A program made the translations under genes and the position numbers. The notes beneath the pieces were generated by a model. It was not told the origin of the DNA. It worked only from the letters and a program-made list of their open reading frames with translations, and made no database searches. From contig CBDCTS010000007.1 in the NCBI GenBank assembly GCA_965222345.1, forward strand, positions 1,240,001 through 1,304,000: a DNA stretch of 64,000 bases, in the 5' to 3' direction. Positions 43,977 through 51,119 of the stretch are shown here, in pieces; the stretch's first letter is position 1; each line of letters begins with the position of its first letter. This DNA comes from JADFGZ01 sp965222345 (GTDB lineage: Bacteria; Acidobacteriota; Terriglobia; 2-12-FULL-54-10).

Positions 43977-44975
43977 TCAAAGCCGGAATACCTTTCTGGC
44001 ATTTTCTTCGAGAATCATTTTTCGGTCATTTTCCGTCAGCCATTCAATGCTTTCGATGACCGGTTTCAGATCATCCATAAAGCGGCCCGTTTGCGGATCG
44101 GCTACTGTTCCCGTCCCCGGCCTTTCCGTTCCGAACATGCACCGATCCGGCCCCGCCACCTTAAATAGAAGCTCCAGGGATTCCTTGGTATAAATGCAGG
44201 TATCAAAGTAAAGCCGGCGAATGCTCTCTTCAAAGAGGTCTTTGCTTTTCCGCCGATACCGCGCAGCCCGGAACCGGCCCATCTGGTAAGGAATCGCTCC
44301 GCCGCCGTGGGAGATCACCAGCTTCAGCGCCGGGAAGTCTTCAAACACGCGGGAGTTCAGCAGAGAAACGATGCCGATGGTTTCCTCAATGATGAAGTGC
44401 AGACTGTAAGGCTCCCGGGGCGAGCGGCTGCTTGCAGAATGCACCAGCGCCGGAACATCCAACTCCACCAGCTTTTCATATAGCGGATACCAATACTCAT
44501 CCCCCAGGCCCGGCGGCGGCTCTTGGCCCTCGTTCGGGTCGGGATTCAGCAGGCACCCCGCAAATCCCATCTCTTTCACGCAGCGCTCCAGCTCTTCCAG
44601 CGAATTCTTGGGACTCACTCCCGCGCTTTGAGGCAATCCGGCGACTCCGCGAAAAACGTTAGGGTAGATTTTGCACACTTGAGCGATCACATTGTTGACG
44701 GCCTCGGTGTACCATCGCACAATGCGTTCGGGCTTTTCGCTGTGCATCATCTGATAAGGGCGCGGCGAGATGAGCTGCATATCCGTACCGACCTCCTGCA
44801 GCACGTCCACATGTTTCAGGGCCCCGCCTCCACCTGACCAGACAGCGTTTTTCAACTTTTCGTCGTCGATGTTCAACCGACCCCTTCCATGCGCGCCTCG
44901 TCCCGCTAAGAGTCCTGCCCTGTAGGCGTACAATTCCGGTGGTGCGACGACGTGGCCGTGAATGTCAATTACCAC
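43977..44975 (-). CDS. Amidohydrolase-family protein, LigJ-like
   Basis: 332 residues from a GTG start with GGAGGT 6 bases upstream. The N-terminal metal motif D4-x-H6-x-H8 (VIDIHGH), a later histidine motif (LVHSASS), LVISHGGGAIPYQMGR and the C-terminal acidic motif MFGTERPG followed by DPQTGRFMDDLKPVIE are present. That last pattern is much like 4-oxalomesaconate hydratase LigJ and ACMSD-type proteins. In a 4,5-cleavage route it would hydrate 4-oxalomesaconate to the substrate of the LigK aldolase. A decarboxylase role remains possible. It sits directly before the LigB-like gene. Confidence 0.82.
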   Translation of the reverse strand: MVIDIHGHVVAPPELYAYRAGLLAGRGAHGRGRLNIDDEKLKNAVWSGGGGALKHVDVLQEVGTDMQLISPRPYQMMHSEKPERIVRWYTEAVNNVIAQVCKIYPNVFRGVAGLPQSAGVSPKNSLEELERCVKEMGFAGCLLNPDPNEGQEPPPGLGDEYWYPLYEKLVELDVPALVHSASSRSPREPYSLHFIIEETIGIVSLLNSRVFEDFPALKLVISHGGGAIPYQMGRFRAARYRRKSKDLFEESIRRLYFDTCIYTKESLELLFKVAGPDRCMFGTERPGTGTVADPQTGRFMDDLKPVIESIEWLTENDRKMILEENARKVFRL

Positions 44976-45426
44976 AGTGAACCTCCTTCGTAGATTGAGC
45001 TTGCCTAGTCTTTCCTGCTGAGGATTGCGCGCCCTGGCGAGCCTTCCTTCGTCACCCTATATGTAATTCTCAATAGAACAGTTCCTTGTCCTGATTGCCA
45101 ATCCGGTTTTGCTTTGGCTTCAGGCTTTTTCTGTTTCCTTTGTGGGCTGCTGTAAAGTGCTTTAGACGAACCGCTTGCTCAGGCGCTCGGCAAGTGCTTG
45201 GAAACCAGCACAGCCTTCCTAGCCGCGACCCCTTCGGCTTCGCTCGGGGCAAGCCGCAAGGGAGCGGTTTCCCAGGCTTTTCAGCAGCCTCTTAAAGGTA
45301 GAATATCCGAAGGCTGAATCCCGCAATCCAAAAGGAGTGTGTCCCCGGCAAGCGACATCCGAGCAACGGCAACGCCGGTTCCTTCACCATGTTCCGGCCT
45401 TTTCGCCCGACTATACGCAAGCCCTT
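44976..45426. other. Intergenic region within the aromatic cluster
   Basis: No gene is supported. It separates the UbiD gene from the LigJ-like gene, so the cluster may have more than one promoter. A segment near 45224-45293 (GAGCCGCGACC... CTTTTCAGCAGCCTC) resembles one at 34125-34170. Confidence 0.4.
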
Positions 45427-46911
45427 TCACAGGGGAGGGAAGGGCAACAAGGACCGGAATTTCTCGACGACCTGCTGGCGCATAGCGCGTTCGGACCGGC
45501 TCACCTTGGGAAATTTGTCCCGCCACTCATAGGGGCGCACCGCATAAAAGATGGCTCGGCTGTTGGTATGGTCACCCGAAGCACGTCTATCCGCAGGCAT
45601 CCGGGGATCGAGCGGGGTGCTCCAGCAACCGTCCACAGTCTCGATGTCACTCGCCGGGTCCACCCTGGTTTCCATCGCCCACAGCACTTCCTTCAGGTCC
45701 GTCGGATCAATATCGTCGTCCACGACCACAACGTACCGGCCGTTGCGTGCCGCAGCAGCGCAGCTCAGCGCGGCGTGGCCCGCTTGCTTGGCGTGACCGG
45801 GGAATCTCTGCCGGATGGCCACGACTACCAAAAAGCTGGTGTAGGTGAAGACTCCGACGACGTCCTGAATCCCGGCGCTGTCTAACTGGTCCCATAGGAT
45901 TCCCGCGTTGATCGGGAGAGCGTGTTTGGGCGCACCCGCCCATAAAGGAGCTTCATCGAACAGGATCGGCTGGTTTCTGTGATACAGCGCCTTCACGCGG
46001 ATCACCGGCTGGGGCTCACCGGTGCCCAAGGTCCCGCCCGAATAGTAGCCGGGCCATTCGCCAAAGGGACCCTCCGGGCGGGATTCCACATTGGGCGGGG
46101 GCGCCTCCCCCTCGATCGCGATTTCCGCGTGGGCCGGAATCGGCAAACCCGTGATCGGCCCTGTAATGACCTCGACGGGCCTTTCTCGCAGCCCGCCCGC
46201 AAACTCCAGTTCCGACTTTCCCCACGGGATTTTGGTATGGGAAGCCATGAAGATCAAGGGGTCCACGCCAAAGGCCGCCACCACAGGGCAGCTTTCCCCC
46301 CGTTCCCAATAGCGTTGACAGATCAGCCTGCCGTGCTGTCCCGGGCTCATCCACAATCCCAACAGATTCCGCTCATGCACCTGCATCCGGTACGTCCCCA
46401 TGTTGAGGAAACCCGTATCGAGGTCCCGGTTGATCAGGACATCGCCGGTGCCGATGTAGCGCCCTCCATCCTGGGCGTGAAAACGCGGAGCCGGAAACTG
46501 AAACAGGTCCGCCTTTTCCTCCAGCAGGATGTTTTCCATCACCGGGCCGTTTGAAAACTCTGTCGGAGGAATCGGTTGGGCCGACATCACCTTGCGAGCG
46601 GCAAGGCGTATCAACTCCAACTTGCTCTTGTCCGTAGGAAGCCCCAACGCCAGAGCCGCGCGCTTGCGGGAAGCGGTCAGCAGACTCGCCACCCGGTGAC
46701 CGGGCGGATACCCCTTGATTCTGTCAAAAATCAAAAGAGGAGGGTCGGGGATGAGCTCGGCGGTGGCTTCCACAAGAGCCCCAATTTCACAGTCCCAATC
46801 AGCTCCTTCGATCAACTGCCAGTTGTCTATCTCCTGGCAGGCAGCGACAAACGTGCGCAGGTCATTAAATGCCACGCTTTTGCGAACAGCCTCACCCACA
46901 GCCTTTGCCAT
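45427..46911 (-). CDS. UbiD-family prenylated-FMN decarboxylase
   Basis: 494 residues, preceded by AGGAGGTGAGGAA. UbiD features: the N-terminal FNDLRTFVAACQ, a nucleotide-binding middle part (INRDLDTGFLNMGTYRMQVHERN) and the conserved PIPAHAEIAIEGEAPPPNVESRPEGPFGEWPGYYSG region that carries the catalytic glutamate. These enzymes use prenylated FMN made by UbiX to remove or add an aromatic or acrylic carboxyl group reversibly. No UbiX-type gene is in the window. In this cluster it probably decarboxylates the imported aromatic acid or an early oxygenation product. Confidence 0.88.
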   Translation of the reverse strand: MAKAVGEAVRKSVAFNDLRTFVAACQEIDNWQLIEGADWDCEIGALVEATAELIPDPPLLIFDRIKGYPPGHRVASLLTASRKRAALALGLPTDKSKLELIRLAARKVMSAQPIPPTEFSNGPVMENILLEEKADLFQFPAPRFHAQDGGRYIGTGDVLINRDLDTGFLNMGTYRMQVHERNLLGLWMSPGQHGRLICQRYWERGESCPVVAAFGVDPLIFMASHTKIPWGKSELEFAGGLRERPVEVITGPITGLPIPAHAEIAIEGEAPPPNVESRPEGPFGEWPGYYSGGTLGTGEPQPVIRVKALYHRNQPILFDEAPLWAGAPKHALPINAGILWDQLDSAGIQDVVGVFTYTSFLVVVAIRQRFPGHAKQAGHAALSCAAAARNGRYVVVVDDDIDPTDLKEVLWAMETRVDPASDIETVDGCWSTPLDPRMPADRRASGDHTNSRAIFYAVRPYEWRDKFPKVSRSERAMRQQVVEKFRSLLPFPPL

Positions 46912-47045
46912 TTCCTCACCTCCTAATGTATAAACCTTAGAACAACCCCACCTGGATCGAAAACGATCTTCTTGCCCTCCCGTGAAGACCCATTGTATCC
47001 ATGAGGCAAAAGAATCTTAACCCATGAATTCGGTTAGCCAACGCA

Positions 47046-48245
47046 TCAATTGAGGAATTTCGAGGCCAGTTCCACGCTTCGCTGGCGAAGCTGCAGAAAA
47101 TGCTCGTATTGGTGCGGGACAAAGTCCTCCAGTCGGTCCGGGTCAATCACTGTTTCCGGATTACCCGTGGGTACGTCCAGGCGGCGGCTGTTCAATCGCA
47201 AGGCTTCGGTCACTGACTTTTGCGCCTTCTGCGAGAGCAGCCAGTTGATATACACCTTTGCGGCGTTGGAATGGGGGGCGCGGTTCATGAGTTGAATGCC
47301 GCCGAATCCCACGCTGAGACCCGCCGATCCTTCCTGCAGGCGCTGAACGTTGAATTCCAATCCGCTCTGCCTCAAGTACATTAATTGGTCGGGAAGCACC
47401 CCGATCCCGATCGGATAGCGGCCTCGAATGACCCATTCCGCCTGCTGGCGGTTGTCGCCGGTTACCGCCACGTCTTGGTTTGACAGCAGGTCACGGACGA
47501 ACTGCTCGCCGTGCACTGCCAGCAGGACCGTCATGCTCCCCAAGCCGGCGCCCCCCCGCGGATCCTGTAATACGATCTTTCCCCTCCATCGCGGGTCAAT
47601 CAGGTCCTTATCCGACCGGAATTCCGTTTCTGGAATGATCTCCCGATTCACAAAGACCAAGGCTGAGGAATAGGCCAAAAAGCCGGCAATGTACTTCTGC
47701 TCCTTATCGACGAAGAGGCTGTTGAATCCTCCGAACCAACTGTTATCCTCCGTCACCTCGGGCAGCAGGAGCAAGGGCCGGACCGGGTCCAGCATTCCGT
47801 TGTCTCTGGCCTCGTAAACTTGCGGGTCAGGCCCCCCTACGCGCAAATCCCAAAGATACTGTCCCAATTCTCGCTCGCGAAACATCCGGGGCCAGAAGTC
47901 CCTGGAGTTGGCTCCGGTGTACTCCACGGCGATCTCTGGAAAATCCTGCTCAAAGGTCATCAAAACCCTCCGCCAGGACTCTCCGGGCGGGCCGGAAAGG
48001 ACTACCTTTCCCTCCAACCGTGCAGCCGCAAGCGTCTTTTCCCACTCAACCTTCCAGGCAGCCTTTCCATCGGCGTCGGGTCCTTGCTGCGAAGTCGTTG
48101 ATTGTCCCTGTGCGGCAACCCCGCCGGATTGCGCTCCAGCCGTCGGAGACGGGGTCTCGGAGGAAGAACAGGCCATAGCCCCGAGCATCAAGATTGCAGC
48201 CAGGGCGCCGGGGTTGTATGACTGAAGACGACTTCTTTTTCGCAT
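47046..48245 (-). CDS. ABC transporter substrate-binding lipoprotein 1
   Basis: 399 residues, preceded by AGAGGAAA. Lipobox AMAC at C26, then a Ser/Gln/Gly-rich linker (about 30-60) and a class II binding-protein fold. It is a close paralogue of the gene at 36241: FPEIAVEYTGANSRDFWPRMFRERELGQYLWDLR, WRGKIVLQDPRGGAGLGSM and HSNAAKVYINWLLSQ correspond almost residue for residue. It is the first gene of the minus-strand cluster, while the permease and ATPase lie 5-8 kb further on. The two copies probably serve the same channel with different ligands or affinities. Confidence 0.85.
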   Translation of the reverse strand: MRKRSRLQSYNPGALAAILMLGAMACSSSETPSPTAGAQSGGVAAQGQSTTSQQGPDADGKAAWKVEWEKTLAAARLEGKVVLSGPPGESWRRVLMTFEQDFPEIAVEYTGANSRDFWPRMFRERELGQYLWDLRVGGPDPQVYEARDNGMLDPVRPLLLLPEVTEDNSWFGGFNSLFVDKEQKYIAGFLAYSSALVFVNREIIPETEFRSDKDLIDPRWRGKIVLQDPRGGAGLGSMTVLLAVHGEQFVRDLLSNQDVAVTGDNRQQAEWVIRGRYPIGIGVLPDQLMYLRQSGLEFNVQRLQEGSAGLSVGFGGIQLMNRAPHSNAAKVYINWLLSQKAQKSVTEALRLNSRRLDVPTGNPETVIDPDRLEDFVPHQYEHFLQLRQRSVELASKFLN

Positions 48246-48716
48246 GAAAGAATTTCCTCTGCCCTACAACAGTACGGCAAGCGCGCGACAGGCAAATCTA
48301 GCAACGAATAGAATACGCCTCGGCGCTTGTAAGACGGGTCATCTGCTCACCCAATGTTTGTCCCACCCAACCTGCCGCCATGTCGGAAGTCCGGAAGGGG
48401 ACGACGTGCAGCTACGCCCAAGCAACACGCTGGAGACAATCGTAAACCCGAACTCCAGCGCGCCATCGGACCCGGCGGTCTTGCAAAGATCCGGGTGGAG
48501 CGATGCTTCCCCCGTCGCCTCCTCCTGGGGTCGAACCATTTTAGGTGGATATGCCGCCTAGCACAACCGCCTTGGCTTCTTTCTATCTTCGCCTCTCTCC
48601 GTTGCCTAGCCGACCCTGGCTTCGATTTCGCAATAGCCCAAGCGGAGTTAGTAACTTCAAAGGGCGTAACTCGTCTAGGTTAACGCATTGGGCGTACTTG
48701 CCAACGTGATACTTAA

Positions 48717-48839
48717 ACCATTCTCAGGGTTGCTGTAGCGCAGTCGCTAAAGTAGGGACAGACCTCCTGGGTTGTCCTCTCAAGGACAGGCAGGAATGCC
48801 TTCCCTACCTGTGAGCCATACAGCAACGCTGAAAATGGT
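48717..48839. repeat. Small element bounded by a 20-bp inverted repeat
   Basis: ACCATTCTCAGGGTTGCTGT (48717-48736) pairs with ACAGCAACGCTGAAAATGGT (48820-48839) at 18 of 20 positions. One copy of the dispersed repeat lies inside. It has the size and layout of a miniature inverted-repeat element. No target duplication is evident. Confidence 0.55.
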
Positions 48840-49059
48840 CTAGCCACTCCGAAGACGGAGGAAGGCCACTAGGTTCACCAGGCGACCTTGCCTTCCCACG
48901 CCTTCGAATTGTTCCTACAAGTTCTCGCTGTAACCGTAGGTTGAGAGTTTCTCGGTTCCTTTGGAATCCTCGGATAAAAATTCCTGGCCTTGGTACCTAC
49001 ATTCAATCATACTTGCGGGGGAGGAGCATGCACGGCGAAAGTAGTTGCAGGAACGAAGC

Positions 49060-49084
49060 GGCAGGCAGGAATGCCTGCCCTACT
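49060..49084 (-). repeat. Dispersed repeat, partial copy
   Basis: GGCAGGCAGGAATGCCTGCC followed by CTACT is the reverse complement of the left half of the repeat at 27894-28475. A further variant is at 48784-48810. Confidence 0.65.
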
Positions 49085-49184
49085 TGGAACGAAAAGATAA
49101 GTTTTTGCGAAACGAAGCCAAAGGGTCCTTTGTTTTCAATAGGTGTTGCCGCAGAAACCACGAAAATGATCTAGAATTGCTTCT

Positions 49185-50426
49185 ATGGCCGGAATCGAGC
49201 GCAGGAAATCAGTAGTTGCCGATGTAGGCGGGGTGAAGATCGGCGGCGAGCACCCTATTGTGGTGCAGTCGATGACCAACACCGACACCGCCGACGTACC
49301 GGGCACCGTTCAGCAAGCGGCTGCGCTGGCCCGCGCCGGCTCCGAGTTGGTCCGCATCACGGTGAACACGGAGGCCGCCGCCGCTGCCGTGCCCGCCATC
49401 GCAGAGGGACTGGAAGCCGAAGGCCTGTACGTTCCGCTCATCGGCGACTTCCACTACAACGGGCATCTGTTATTGACCCGCTATCCGGAGTGCGCCCGCC
49501 GCTTGGCGAAATATCGCATCAACCCCGGCAACGTCGATATCGGCAAGAAGCACGACGACAACTTCCGAACCATGATCCAGGTGGCCATCGACAACGGCAA
49601 GCCGGTGCGGATCGGCGTGAACTGGGGCTCGCTGAACCAGGTGCTGCTGACGCGAATGATGGACGAAAACGCCCGTCAGGCCGAGCCGCTCGACGCCGAC
49701 GAGATCACCCGCCAGGCGATGGTCGAGAGCGCGCTCGCATCGGCCCGGATAGCCGAAGAGAACGGATTGGCTCACGAGGCGATCATCCTCAGCGCCAAGG
49801 TTTCCAGCGCTCAAAGCCTGATTGAGGTTTACCGAGCTCTCGCCGCCCGATGCGACTACCCCCTGCATCTTGGTCTGACCGAGGCGGGCATGGGAAGCAG
49901 GGGCGTGGTGGCCAGCACGGCCGCTATGTCGGTCCTGCTCCAGGAAGGCATCGGCGATACGATCCGCGTCTCTCTCACGCCGGCGCCCGGCGGCGACCGC
50001 ACCGAAGAAGTGTTGGTCGCCCAGCACATCTTGCAGTCGCTGGAATTACGCAGCTTCGCGCCGCAAGTGAGCGCCTGCCCCGGATGCGGACGCACGACCA
50101 ACACCTTCTTCCAGGAGATGGCCGGCCAAATCCAGAGTTACCTCAGCGCACAGATGCCGGTGTGGCAACAGCAGCATCCCGGCGTCGAGGAGTTGCGCGT
50201 CGCCGTGATGGGCTGCGTCGTCAACGGGCCCGGCGAATCCAAGCACGCCCACATCGGAATTTCGCTCCCCGGAACTTTTGAGGAACCCAAAGCGCCCGTT
50301 TACGTCGACGGGCGGTTGTTGGTCACGCTCAAAGGCGAAACCATCGTCGAAGACTTCATCCGCATCCTGAACGAGTACGTCGAAACTCACTACGAGAGCA
50401 AGGTAGAACTGGCTTCTCCGAAATAA
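49185..50426 (+). CDS. ispG: 4-hydroxy-3-methylbut-2-enyl diphosphate synthase (IspG/GcpE)
   Basis: 413 residues. It catalyses the reductive opening of methylerythritol cyclodiphosphate in the MEP isoprenoid pathway, using a [4Fe-4S] cluster. The cluster ligands are C298 and C301 (SACPGCGRT), C344 (VMGCVVNGPGES) and the following E351. The N-terminal TIM barrel is typical (VVQSMTNTDTADVPGTVQQ ... GDFHYNGHLLL ... INPGNVDIGKK). It is a two-domain bacterial-length enzyme without the plant-type insert. It stands alone, and a hicBA pair follows on the same strand. Confidence 0.96.
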   Translation: MAGIERRKSVVADVGGVKIGGEHPIVVQSMTNTDTADVPGTVQQAAALARAGSELVRITVNTEAAAAAVPAIAEGLEAEGLYVPLIGDFHYNGHLLLTRYPECARRLAKYRINPGNVDIGKKHDDNFRTMIQVAIDNGKPVRIGVNWGSLNQVLLTRMMDENARQAEPLDADEITRQAMVESALASARIAEENGLAHEAIILSAKVSSAQSLIEVYRALAARCDYPLHLGLTEAGMGSRGVVASTAAMSVLLQEGIGDTIRVSLTPAPGGDRTEEVLVAQHILQSLELRSFAPQVSACPGCGRTTNTFFQEMAGQIQSYLSAQMPVWQQQHPGVEELRVAVMGCVVNGPGESKHAHIGISLPGTFEEPKAPVYVDGRLLVTLKGETIVEDFIRILNEYVETHYESKVELASPK

Positions 50427-50530
50427 CTATCCTGACCGAACTGATGCCGCCGGGATAAACCACACACGAGCGCCGAGCCTCCGCTTTTTGCACTTGCGCT
50501 TTTTTCCGAGACAGTCACAATAGTATAGAT

Positions 50531-50785
50531 ATGGGGAAGGCAAAGAAGCTTTACGCTTACCAGATCAGCTTGGTTCCCGAACAAGAGGGAGGCTACACTG
50601 TGCTTGTCCCGCTCCTTCCTGGTTGCGTTTCATACGGCCGGACGATTGAGGAAGCGACAGAGAACGCCAAGGAAGCCATTGCGCTTCACCTTGAAAACTT
50701 GGCGGCTCACAAACAGCCTATCCCCGAGGGACAGGAGGCCCCTGTATTTATGACTCTGGTCTCCGTGACCCCCGCGAATGTCTAA
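50531..50785 (+). CDS. hicB: HicB-family antitoxin
   Basis: 84 residues. The HicB pseudo-RNase-H fold is recognised from YQISLVPEQEGGYTVLVPLLPGCVSYGRTIEEATENAKEAIALHLENL. HicB binds and neutralises the HicA mRNA interferase. There is no C-terminal ribbon-helix-helix, so it is the short form. The hicA start codon overlaps its end by 8 bases. Because the toxin gene is broken (next entry), the antitoxin may be an orphan. Confidence 0.88.
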   Translation: MGKAKKLYAYQISLVPEQEGGYTVLVPLLPGCVSYGRTIEEATENAKEAIALHLENLAAHKQPIPEGQEAPVFMTLVSVTPANV

Positions 50786-51011
50786 AGAACTGCCGGCGTT
50801 GCGGGCAAAGGAGGTAATCCGCATTCTCGGGAAAGCCGGATTCACGCCTTGGCGCTCAAAGGGCAGTCACCTTACCCTTTACTGAAAACGCGATCAACGG
50901 ATTCTCACTGTGCCCGTGCACTTCTCCAAAACAGTTCCCAAGGGGACGCTTCACGGAATCATCAAGCAGGCAGGTCTCTCTGTCGAAGAGTTTCTCAACC
51001 TCCGCTCATAA
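50778..51011 (+). pseudogene. hicA: HicA toxin gene with an in-frame TGA at codon 36
   Basis: The 78-codon frame from ATG 50778 to TAA 51009-51011 translates as a normal HicA (LPALRAKEVIRILGKAGFTPWRSKGSHLTLY), then a TGA at 50883-50885. It continues in the same frame as KRDQRILTVPVHFSKTVPKG with TLHGIIKQAGLSVEEFLNL to the end. The catalytic histidine of GSH lies before the stop and the second conserved region after it. The full HicA length and sequence are kept on both sides, so a single substitution, perhaps of a TGG codon, has interrupted an otherwise intact gene. A truncated 35-residue product would not be expected to be toxic. Confidence 0.88.
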
Positions 51012-51119
51012 ATTGCGGCGAGCGAACCCTGGAAAGTCGATAAAAGGGCAAACGATACGGCCTCCGGCTGCATCCTAGATGTAATGAACGACACCATTCC
51101 GCCGACTGGGGGGAAAGCT

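Larger units (their letters stand above)
48246..49184. other. Long intergenic region upstream of the aromatic cluster and ispG
   Basis: About 940 bases between divergent genes, without a supported protein gene. It must contain promoters for both directions. It holds two partial copies of the dispersed repeat (48784-48810 and 49060-49084) and an imperfect 20-bp inverted repeat enclosing 48717-48839. I see no tRNA or regulator gene. Confidence 0.6.

Noticed and set aside
51084..51119. An earlier start for the DUF4139 protein
   Set aside because: It would add 12 hydrophilic residues in front of a normal signal peptide.
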